8,801 nucleotides of DNA from Gammaproteobacteria bacterium (GTDB taxonomy: Bacteria > Pseudomonadota > Gammaproteobacteria > UBA6429 > Thiohalophilaceae). The stretch covers positions 1 to 8,801 of the forward strand of contig JAUVGM010000072.1 of assembly GCA_030593785.1 (NCBI GenBank), read 5' to 3'. The position numbers and the translations under genes were made by a program. The notes beneath the pieces are model-generated. The model had not been told where the DNA came from, searched no databases, and saw only the letters and a list, made by a program, of their open reading frames with translations. This document shows positions 1 through 5,868 of this stretch, one piece after another (the stretch's first letter is position 1; each line of letters starts with the position of its first letter).

Positions 1-783
1 GAAAGCAACTGCATGAGCATTTTCAGCAAAAGTTTCTAAGATGTAGTCAGCACGAGCACACATTTCGTGGTGATCGTCAGCTGTGATGTTTGCAGAGAAG
101 ATTTTCGCTTCGCCAGTTTCATCTTGTGCACGTTTCATTGCGTCAGCAACTAAAGGAATAACCTTTTTCATTGGACAGAAAACTTGGTTACCTTGAGGCT
201 CATCATTTTTGATGAAATCGCCACCTAACCAGAACTGGTATGCAGCTTCTGCGAAAGGCTCAGGACGTAAACCAAGCTTAGGCTTGATGATAGTACCCGC
301 GATGTAACCACCATTTTCACGTGGACGACCTAAGATATTCCACATATCAGTGATATCGACTGAAGGACCGTCGAAAGACATAAGCATTGCTTTAGGAACG
401 TGGAAATCGATCATTTGTGCACATTGCACATCACCCATGCCTTGGTTGTTACCAATAGCAAGTGTTAAGAAAGAAACAACCATTGAACGGCCGTCAATTA
501 CGTTACGGTCAAATAAGTCATTTGGGTAAGCGATTTTCATGATGCCTTTAGCTTCATCAATCTCGTATACCATTGCATCCAGGCCTTTAGTGAAGTCATC
601 TGTAGTAGATACTTCAACGTTAGTACCAGTTGATGATTCAGCTGCAAAGTGAGCTGCAGTTTCTAAATAACCACCAAAACCAGGCATAGGCGTCATAGTG
701 TACGCCACTAACATGTGACCGCCTTCTGCTATAAGTGTTGCTTCATCCAGACTTAAGTCTGCATACCGTGCTGATTGATCCAT
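1..783 (-). CDS. cbbM: Form II ribulose-1,5-bisphosphate carboxylase/oxygenase, N-terminal part (cut by window edge)
   Basis: This is the CO2-fixing enzyme of the Calvin cycle, which carboxylates ribulose bisphosphate to two 3-phosphoglycerates in the cytoplasm. Translating the minus strand from 783 gives 261 codons without a stop. They align from the first residue with form II enzymes such as that of Rhodospirillum rubrum: opening MDQSARY, then HFAAESSTGTNVEVSTTDDF, GNNQGMGDVQ, GTIIKPKLGLRPEPFAEA and GGDFIKNDEPQGNQ. Active-site residues are in place: E49, N112, K167 (TIIKPK), and K192 (the lysine that is carbamylated) with D194 and E195 as Mg ligands. Form II enzymes are about 460 residues, so roughly the last 200 lie beyond the left edge. 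The start is supported by GAGGAA about 7 bases upstream. The gene is divergent from cbbR, the usual arrangement for a CbbR-controlled cbb operon; cbbQ and cbbO often follow cbbM but cannot be seen here. Form II has no small subunit and suits high CO2 and low O2. Confidence 0.97.
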   Translation of the reverse strand, partial: MDQSARYADLSLDEATLIAEGGHMLVAYTMTPMPGFGGYLETAAHFAAESSTGTNVEVSTTDDFTKGLDAMVYEIDEAKGIMKIAYPNDLFDRNVIDGRSMVVSFLTLAIGNNQGMGDVQCAQMIDFHVPKAMLMSFDGPSVDITDMWNILGRPRENGGYIAGTIIKPKLGLRPEPFAEAAYQFWLGGDFIKNDEPQGNQVFCPMKKVIPLVADAMKRAQDETGEAKIFSANITADDHHEMCARADYILETFAENAHAVAF

Positions 784-823
784 TATAGATTTCCTCGTTT
801 ATAAAAATTCGTTTTAACTTTCA

Positions 824-839
824 CCCAAATTAATATGGG
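824..839. repeat. Near-palindrome in the cbbM leader
   Basis: CCCAAATTAATATGGG is a 16-base palindrome with one mismatched pair (positions 5 and 12). It lies 41 bases upstream of the cbbM start codon, probably inside the transcribed leader or just at the promoter. It could be a second operator or a weak leader hairpin. The AT-rich core would give an RNA hairpin of low stability, so a protein-binding site is the better guess. Confidence 0.3.
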
Positions 840-914
840 CTAAGCTTCAAGTTTCGGCTGGATATTAAGTGCTCCTGCCAGAAAGTTTTGCGACTATACG
901 TAGGATCATTCATA

Positions 915-927
915 ATTGATACTCAAT
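915..927. promoter_or_regulatory. Candidate CbbR operator: perfect inverted repeat ATTGA-N3-TCAAT
   Basis: The sequence ATTGATACTCAAT is a perfect inverted repeat with 5-base arms, about 30 bases before the cbbR start. LysR-type regulators bind dyads usually written T-N11-A. Two overlapping T-N11-A strings cover this site (T913 to A925, T916 to A928), although neither is centred exactly on the perfect dyad. Location and symmetry fit a CbbR recognition site that would also allow autoregulation. In AT-rich DNA a dyad this short can arise by chance. Confidence 0.4.
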
Positions 928-957
928 ATTTTTGATGATTACGATAAGTAAAACCTT

Positions 958-1863
958 ATGAATATAACCTTACGACAACTAGAAGTCTTTGAGGTGGTGG
1001 CGCGTCTATTGAGCTACACCAAGGCATCCAAAGAGTTGCATCTCAGTCAACCTGCAGTTTCTATGCAAATCAAGCAGTTAGAGGAGAGTGCAGGACTTCC
1101 ATTGCTTGAACAAGTAGGCCGAAAAACCTATTTAACCGAGGCGGGAAGGGAGATGTATCACTATTGCCGGACAATTGCAGAGCAGCTGGAAGAGGCGGGA
1201 GAAGTGCTGGAACAACTAAAAGGCCTCAAATCTGGCCGTTTGGAAATAACCGTAGCGACCACTGCAAATGCTTTTGCGACACGCATGTTGTCCATGTTCA
1301 ACAAACAGCATGAAGGTTCAACCGTGAGTCTGGATGTAACCAATAGAGAGCGCTTACTTCAGCAATTAGCTGATAATGAAAAGGATATCGCCATTATGGG
1401 GCGACCTCCTGAAGATGCCGATCTTGTGACAGAACCTTTTGCTGATAATCCGCTAGTGGTTGTGGCTGCGCCCGATCACCCGTTAGTGGCTGAGCAGCCT
1501 ATACCTTTATATATGCTACAAGATCAAACCTTTGTGGTGCGCGAAAAAGGATCGGGGACACGAACCGCGATGCAACGTTTTTTTGAGGAACATAGTTTGA
1601 GTATAACCTCGAGCATGGAAATGAACGAAAACGAAGCCATCAAGCAAGCGGTACAGGCAGGTATGGGCTTGGGGATTGTTTCCATTCATACCATTGAACT
1701 TGAATTAGAAACCAAACGACTGGTTATTTTAGATGTTGAGGATTTCCCGATCATGCGACACTGGTATCTGGTGCATCGTAAAGAAAAACGGTTGTCACCC
1801 ATCACCCAGGCTTTTAAGGATTTTGTATTGAGTGAAGGACGGAATTTAATTTCGCAGATGTAA
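958..1863 (+). CDS. cbbR: LysR-type transcriptional regulator of RuBisCO genes (CbbR/RbcR)
   Basis: This is a 301-residue LysR-family DNA-binding protein, the usual length. The N-terminal winged helix-turn-helix covers about residues 1-60 (MNITLRQLEVFEVVARLLSY, then LSQPAVSMQIKQLEE as the recognition helix region, then RKTYLTEAG). A linker helix follows at 65-90. The type 2 periplasmic-binding-protein-like effector domain runs from about 94 to 295, with the REKGSGTR loop at 195-202 and VQAGMGLGIVS at 232-242, both typical of the CbbR/RbcR subgroup. CbbR proteins activate Calvin-cycle operons in response to metabolites such as NADPH, RuBP or PEP; which one acts here cannot be read from sequence. 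The divergent form II RuBisCO gene makes the assignment strong. The ATG at 958 gives the canonical N-terminus, though only a weak ribosome site (AAGTAAAA) precedes it. Confidence 0.95.
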   Translation: MNITLRQLEVFEVVARLLSYTKASKELHLSQPAVSMQIKQLEESAGLPLLEQVGRKTYLTEAGREMYHYCRTIAEQLEEAGEVLEQLKGLKSGRLEITVATTANAFATRMLSMFNKQHEGSTVSLDVTNRERLLQQLADNEKDIAIMGRPPEDADLVTEPFADNPLVVVAAPDHPLVAEQPIPLYMLQDQTFVVREKGSGTRTAMQRFFEEHSLSITSSMEMNENEAIKQAVQAGMGLGIVSIHTIELELETKRLVILDVEDFPIMRHWYLVHRKEKRLSPITQAFKDFVLSEGRNLISQM

Positions 1864-1911
1864 GCACTTATGAAGGCTGACCCACAAAGCATGATGTTTT
1901 GAATTATGTAG

Positions 1912-1929
1912 GTTCGAATTCATTCGAAC
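1912..1929. repeat. Perfect inverted repeat, GTTCGAAT-TC-ATTCGAAC
   Basis: Two 8-base arms are separated by 2 bases and lie 48 bases after the cbbR stop codon. No T-run follows on the plus strand, so this is not a canonical intrinsic terminator for cbbR, though the hairpin could still protect or trim the 3' end of the message. It may be one half of a REP-like repeat, together with the other hairpin in this spacer. Confidence 0.55.
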
Positions 1930-2041
1930 GCGGTGCTGGTAAAATAACCTTGGTTTTCAGATGCGCCACCTTTTAATAAAGAGTTATGTGGTTTTGTTTA
2001 CCCATGCGTCGGCATGAAGCTTCCGCTCCTGCTAACGCCCC

Positions 2042-2063
2042 TTACCTACGTCCATGTAGGTAA
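2042..2063. repeat. Perfect hairpin TTACCTAC-N6-GTAGGTAA
   Basis: The arms are 8 bases and exactly complementary, with a 6-base loop. The hairpin lies 40 to 61 bases beyond the stop codon of the sensor kinase, which is read on the minus strand. It has no adjacent T-run in that direction, so a classical terminator is unlikely. The flanking GGCCGACCTAC (2065-2075) resembles the arms of dispersed palindromic repeats. Convergent transcription makes this spacer a sensible place for a bidirectional mRNA end. Confidence 0.5.
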
Positions 2064-2102
2064 AGGCCGACCTACAAAAATCGGTCACAATGATGAGAGT
2101 GT

Positions 2103-5100
2103 TTATTTACTTTCCAGAATATTATCAACTGTTTCAACCAGTAAATCTTTAGTCAGTGGCTTTTTCAAAAGTTGAATATTATTTTCTTTAGCAATGGATT
2201 CATTAATGCTGGCGCTATAACCCGTTGCGATTATTGCTGGAATATCAGATCTGATTTCTTGCATAGCTGTAATCATATCTAATCCCGTTAACTTAGGCAT
2301 AGTTTGATCTGAAATAATAAGATCAAAATCTTCAGGTGATTGTTTGAACGCAGCAAGCGCTTCGAGTGGAGAAGAAAAACATTTACATTGATAGCCAATA
2401 CTTCCAAGCATATCTCCTAATAAATCAGATAAGCTTTTCTCATCATCTACTATCAATATTTTTTCACCATTATTTTTATAATAGGATGGAGAGTCTTTAT
2501 TAACTTCAATAATAATATTTTGATCATTAACAGGCTTAAGTAAAACTCGAATAGTAGTCCCTTCGTCAACTTTTGTATCAATAAGAAGATGTCCGTTCAG
2601 TTCTTGAACAATACCATGCACAACAGCCATCCCCATACCGGTACCTTTGCCTTCTTCTTTAGTGGTAAAGAAAGGCTCGAATAAATGTTGTACTACATCT
2701 TCGGTCATACCTGAACCTGTATCGCTAACTGATAATTCAATCCAGTCACCGGTGATGCGTTTGTAACAAACGTGACAGTCATTATTCATGTTTTCACGCA
2801 TACGGAGTTGAATAGAAAGAGTTCCTTTATTGTCCATCGCATCACGGGCATTGACACAAAGATTCATTAATAATTGTTGAAGTTTGACGGGTTCAATCAT
2901 GACTGCTGGCAAGTTTTCATCTAACTGAGAAGTAATAGCAATACTTGTTGGTATGATAGAACGCAACATTTTTATATCTTCTTTGACTAGTGGTGAAATG
3001 TTGACTGCTTCAGCAGTATTTTCACCTGTTCGACTAAATAACATCATTGAAGCAATTAATTCTTTAGCACGAGTTGATGCTGATAGCACCTGTTCTAAAT
3101 ATCCAGGGACTTTATCGTTATCTTTATTAATAATTTTGTCACGCGACAACTCGGTATAACCCATGATGACGCCGAGCATATTATTAAAGTCATGCGCTAT
3201 ACCACCGGTGAGCTGACCAAGTGCATCCATTTTTCTTGATTGAGTAAGTTCTTTTTCCAGTCGGTTATGTTCAGTTTCTTTTATTAATTTTTTTGTAATA
3301 TCAATAATAGTGCAATAAATGACGGTTTCATCATCAATTTTAACTGGACTCATTAAGATTTCTACATTTTTAATATCTCCATTCTGTAAGCGATGTTGGG
3401 TTATTATAGATTTACTTTTACCCGTCTGAACCTTTTGTAATTGTTGTAGAAGCTCTTGTGTGTTCTCGGTTGATAAGAAACTAAGTTCATAGGAATGAAG
3501 CTGATCCCAGGTATAGCCATAATATTTAACGGCTGATTTATTGGCATCAATAATATTTGCATTTTTTACACTGACTAATAGTGCAGGAGTGTAATTATTT
3601 AAAAATAGCTGGTGGAAACGTTGTTCCGAATCTTGAATTTTTTTGATGATTGGTAAGATGATGTAAAAAAAGAGCAAAGAACCAAAAAATGAGATCAGTA
3701 TCGCAATAGTCAGTATATATATTGCACTGCGTATAAAGGGTTCACGAATTTCATCTAAATCAATTTTTGCAACAATGCCCATGTTAAGAATGCTTACGGG
3801 TTCATAGGCAGCCAGCACCTCATGTCCCCGATAATCTTTATCTATAATGGTTCCTGAGTGTCCAAGTAAAGCTAAGCGCATGGGCACAGCAAAACTTGAG
3901 TTAAAATCAACAGCTTGAGGTACATCTAAAGAAGAATGTCTTTGTCGTATAACAAATTCAATAACATCCTTATTTTTACGTGCAAAAGTAAATTCTCCCG
4001 TTTCTCCAAAACCATGGAAATTTTTATGTGCTTCAATGACCTGTCTAATAGTTCGCTCATGTGGATTAGAGTTAGATTCATCATTTCCCTTGTTTTCATC
4101 TACATCGTTACGGGCAATTGCTTCTATTAGACGAGCACGACTTTTTACACTATCAATAAGTCGGAGTCGTTGTTCATTAAATGAAGTTTCGTAAAGCAGC
4201 CAGGAAGTTGAAAGAGTAATGATGCCTGTTGCAGAAATTAATATTGCAATGAGTGAAAAAATCCACATTGAATTTTTGTTGTGCTTGCTGTTTCTGAATA
4301 TTGAAAACCTTTTCTTTTTCCAAAAATAATTAAATATTAAAGCAGTGAATATTAAAACAATGATATTGATAAGGAGAAGCTGAATATTTGAAAAAGTATT
4401 TGCTTTCTTGCCAGACCATGCAACATAGGTATCTTTATAATCTTGTGATTCCAGGTAGAGATTAAGTGATGCATTTAATCTTTTAAAAATTTCTGGATGC
4501 CGTTTGCTGACAGCAAGTGCTCTATGGATTGTTTTTAGAGTGATGTTCGTATCGTGAATTGAATGTTTAATATTTAACGTATCTGCAGCATTGATTGTTA
4601 TTAATTTTGGATGAATAAGGGCATCAATTTTTTTGTTTGAAAGAGCTTTAAAGGCTAACGCAATAGAATCAAAGACATGAATATTTTTATATTTTCTTTT
4701 AAGTGCAATTTTACTACCGACATTTTTTTTAACAACACCGATGTGTAAATTTGTAAGTGATGCTTCTGTTTTAATTATATTGTCAGGTCGGGTAAAAACA
4801 GTGATATCTGTTTTTGCGTAGGGTTTGCTAAAGAAGTAGCGTTTTTTACGTTCCTCTGTAATGCCAAGGTTTGGAATAACCATTGCTTCCGCAGAATCTA
4901 TTGCTTTAAAAACATCGCCCCAGGAGTTTTTAACAATGAAGTGGCTTGAATAGCCTGCGCTATGCTCAATTTCCTTTAAAACCTCGATCGCCATCCCATA
5001 GGGCAAACCTTCTGGATCAACGTAATAAAAAGGGGGGAAAAAGCGGGGTACAGCCGCAATGATAGTTGGATTATCCTGATGATTAATCAGAGACTCTTCC

Positions 5101-5195
5101 ATATGGTGAGATGTTCCAGAAGCCGAAAAACAAATGTTCGGATAAAAACAAAATAACAGGAACAACAGTTTTACTGTAAAAGACTTATTAATCAT
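2103..5195 (-). CDS. Hybrid sensor histidine kinase with SBP_bac_3 and Cache-like periplasmic sensors, PAS and receiver domain
   Basis: This 1030-residue membrane kinase senses something in the periplasm and autophosphorylates on histidine. Domains in order: signal sequence (1-25); SBP_bac_3 solute-binding fold (about 43-262, with PRFFPPFYYVDPEGLPYGMA and PNLGITEERKKRYFFSKPYA); membrane segment 271-291; membrane segment 311-334; Cache-like periplasmic region 336-488 (ending LAAYEPVSILNMGIVAKIDL); membrane segment 489-515; PAS 524-640; HisKA with H668 in GGIAHDFNN; HATPase with N782, DTGSGM 825-830, FEPFFTTK and GKGTGMGM 849-856; receiver 911-1028 with D917/D918, phosphoacceptor D963, T991 and K1012. 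All catalytic residues are present, and no HPt or DNA-binding domain follows, so phosphate must pass to a partner encoded elsewhere. The start at 5195 has no clear ribosome site but gives the signal peptide. The gene is divergent from the efflux operon and may regulate it; the ligand is unknown, since SBP_bac_3 domains usually bind amino acids. Confidence 0.92.
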   Translation of the reverse strand: MINKSFTVKLLFLLFCFYPNICFSASGTSHHMEESLINHQDNPTIIAAVPRFFPPFYYVDPEGLPYGMAIEVLKEIEHSAGYSSHFIVKNSWGDVFKAIDSAEAMVIPNLGITEERKKRYFFSKPYAKTDITVFTRPDNIIKTEASLTNLHIGVVKKNVGSKIALKRKYKNIHVFDSIALAFKALSNKKIDALIHPKLITINAADTLNIKHSIHDTNITLKTIHRALAVSKRHPEIFKRLNASLNLYLESQDYKDTYVAWSGKKANTFSNIQLLLINIIVLIFTALIFNYFWKKKRFSIFRNSKHNKNSMWIFSLIAILISATGIITLSTSWLLYETSFNEQRLRLIDSVKSRARLIEAIARNDVDENKGNDESNSNPHERTIRQVIEAHKNFHGFGETGEFTFARKNKDVIEFVIRQRHSSLDVPQAVDFNSSFAVPMRLALLGHSGTIIDKDYRGHEVLAAYEPVSILNMGIVAKIDLDEIREPFIRSAIYILTIAILISFFGSLLFFYIILPIIKKIQDSEQRFHQLFLNNYTPALLVSVKNANIIDANKSAVKYYGYTWDQLHSYELSFLSTENTQELLQQLQKVQTGKSKSIITQHRLQNGDIKNVEILMSPVKIDDETVIYCTIIDITKKLIKETEHNRLEKELTQSRKMDALGQLTGGIAHDFNNMLGVIMGYTELSRDKIINKDNDKVPGYLEQVLSASTRAKELIASMMLFSRTGENTAEAVNISPLVKEDIKMLRSIIPTSIAITSQLDENLPAVMIEPVKLQQLLMNLCVNARDAMDNKGTLSIQLRMRENMNNDCHVCYKRITGDWIELSVSDTGSGMTEDVVQHLFEPFFTTKEEGKGTGMGMAVVHGIVQELNGHLLIDTKVDEGTTIRVLLKPVNDQNIIIEVNKDSPSYYKNNGEKILIVDDEKSLSDLLGDMLGSIGYQCKCFSSPLEALAAFKQSPEDFDLIISDQTMPKLTGLDMITAMQEIRSDIPAIIATGYSASINESIAKENNIQLLKKPLTKDLLVETVDNILESK

Positions 5196-5412
5196 GAGGT
5201 TAGACGTTTATAGTTATTGTTGGTTTATGAAATTGCCACGATTTCCCTGTTGAGTATCGGTTATACAACGGTAATGAGTATATATAAGGTATAAAGCAAC
5301 AATAAACTTCAATTGTTAACTCTTTGTAATAAATATTTGAACCATATTGTTAATTTATGTTCCTAGACCCAATTGCAGGATATTTATTATTCAAGTAAGC
5401 TTAGCTCTATCT
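5196..5412. promoter_or_regulatory. Divergent promoter region between sensor kinase and efflux operon
   Basis: This is a strongly AT-rich spacer of 217 bases separating two divergent genes. On the minus strand, TATACT at 5277-5282 is a plausible -10 element for the kinase, but no good -35 accompanies it. On the plus strand, no pair with good spacing was found, although TTG-rich and TA-rich blocks at 5308-5350 could hold the operon promoter. An inverted repeat AACAAT-N8-ATTGTT lies at 5298-5317. No CusR/CopR-type box (TGACAA-N2-TTGTCA) and no CueR-type long MerR dyad was seen, so how the operon responds to metal is unresolved. Confidence 0.45.
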
Positions 5413-5790
5413 ATGTTTAGAAAAATACTGACACATTTAATTATTTTGATGCTCACGGTTTTACCTGTGCAAATGATTAGTGCGGATGTTGAACGTTCAA
5501 ACATGAAAATGAGTATGATGAAAATTGTTCAGCTTGAAATGGAATGCATGCATACCTCGGTAAGTGATAGTCAGGAAATAACTAATAACTCATGTTGTGA
5601 TGATGTATCTCATCAATGTGATAGCTGCGGTGATGAATGTCCACAAGCAGCAAGTGCAATGACTATATTGCTTTCACAATCTTCAGATAAAACATATTCT
5701 TTAAAGGCACAAAAGTTTTTTACTCGTCATTTACTTTTAGATGGCATTCCTCAAAATAATCTTCTAAGACCTCCTCGAACTCTTATTTAA
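5413..5790 (+). CDS. Small secreted Cys/Met-rich protein, candidate periplasmic metal binder of the efflux operon
   Basis: This is an uncharacterised 125-residue protein. Residues 1-24 form a clear signal peptide (MFRK, a hydrophobic stretch, then MISA before DVER), so the protein is exported. The next segment is methionine-rich (MKMSMMKIVQLEMECMH, 31-47). It is followed by a compact cysteine cluster, CCDDVSHQCDSCGDECP (61-77), giving six cysteines in all with H47 and H67 nearby. Thiol, thioether and imidazole side chains in this mix suit soft metals such as Cu(I) or Ag(I), which fits the Cus-type genes that follow. The C-terminus ends LLRPPRTLI. I recall similar short Cys-rich proteins ahead of RND metal-efflux genes in other gammaproteobacteria, but none with a proven function. 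The frame stays open upstream to a TTG at 5347; the ATG at 5413 is preferred because it starts the signal peptide. The ribosome site is weak. The next gene begins 78 bases downstream, after two hairpins. Confidence 0.75.
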   Translation: MFRKILTHLIILMLTVLPVQMISADVERSNMKMSMMKIVQLEMECMHTSVSDSQEITNNSCCDDVSHQCDSCGDECPQAASAMTILLSQSSDKTYSLKAQKFFTRHLLLDGIPQNNLLRPPRTLI

Positions 5791-5795
5791 TTTAA

Positions 5796-5810
5796 CCGTA
5801 TTTAATACGG
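5796..5810 (+). repeat. First of two tandem hairpins before the outer-membrane factor gene
   Basis: CCGTATTTAATACGG is a perfect inverted repeat with 7-base arms around a single T. As RNA it would form a stem of 5-6 pairs with a small loop. It begins 6 bases after the stop codon of the small Cys-rich gene. No run of U follows directly, so it is a weak terminator at best, and may instead protect the upstream message from 3' exonucleases. Confidence 0.5.
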
Positions 5811-5816
5811 CATATT

Positions 5817-5836
5817 TGTACAACTGTTGTTGTACA
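5817..5836 (+). terminator. Second tandem hairpin, possible partial terminator or mRNA processing site
   Basis: TGTACAAC and GTTGTACA are perfectly complementary 8-base arms with a TGTT loop. The stem lies 6 bases after the first hairpin and 32 bases before the start of the outer-membrane factor gene. Only a short TTTCT follows (5841-5845), so full termination is unlikely. Two stacked hairpins between the first and second genes of an operon suggest unequal expression: abundant message for the small protein with partial read-through into the pump genes. Confidence 0.4.
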
Positions 5837-5868
5837 CAGTTTCTAAATTAAATAATGAGGATTCACTC

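Larger units (their letters stand above)
784..957. promoter_or_regulatory. Divergent cbbM-cbbR control region
   Basis: These 174 bases separate the two divergent start codons and must carry both promoters. LysR-type regulators are normally encoded divergently from their target and bind the shared spacer, so the CbbR operator is expected here. The half nearest cbbR (about 903-945) holds several TGAT/ATCA half-sites: ATCA at 905-908, TGAT at 917-920, 933-936 and 936-939. ATCA 905 and TGAT 917 form an inverted pair 8 bases apart. No convincing -35/-10 pair was found. On the minus strand, TATAGT near 894-899 is a possible -10 element for cbbM, with only a poor -35. Downstream of that sits a near-palindrome at 824-839. 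Confidence 0.6.
1864..2102. repeat. Non-coding spacer with hairpins, probable remnant of a dispersed intergenic repeat
   Basis: This 239-base spacer lies between the ends of two convergent genes (cbbR and the sensor kinase) and has no credible coding frame. It holds two perfect hairpins (1912-1929 and 2042-2063). It also holds an imperfect direct repeat: GGCTGACCCACAAA at 1875-1888 matches GGCCGACCTACAAA at 2065-2078 at 12 of 14 bases. The octamer ATGTAGGT occurs at 1906-1913 and 2054-2061. Sequences of the style GTAGGTCGGC and TCGGCATGA are typical of REP-like elements in the intergenic regions of gammaproteobacteria. A mobile repeat is therefore inferred; copy number elsewhere in the genome is unknown. 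Confidence 0.45.

Noticed and set aside
1912..1929. Intrinsic terminator of cbbR
   Set aside because: The hairpin is perfect but has no T-run on the plus strand, so it is reported as a repeat instead.
5298..5317. Operator for a copper regulator at AACAAT-N8-ATTGTT
   Set aside because: The arms are short and AT-rich, and it does not match CusR/CopR or CueR boxes; chance is a sufficient explanation.
5347..5412. A 22-residue N-terminal extension of the small Cys-rich protein from a TTG start
   Set aside because: It would place the hydrophobic signal sequence internally, has no ribosome site, and the ATG at 5413 begins a standard signal peptide.
5827..5868. Upstream TTG start for the outer-membrane factor
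   Set aside because: It lies inside the second hairpin without a ribosome site, whereas the ATG at 5869 has ATGAGG at good spacing and starts the signal peptide.
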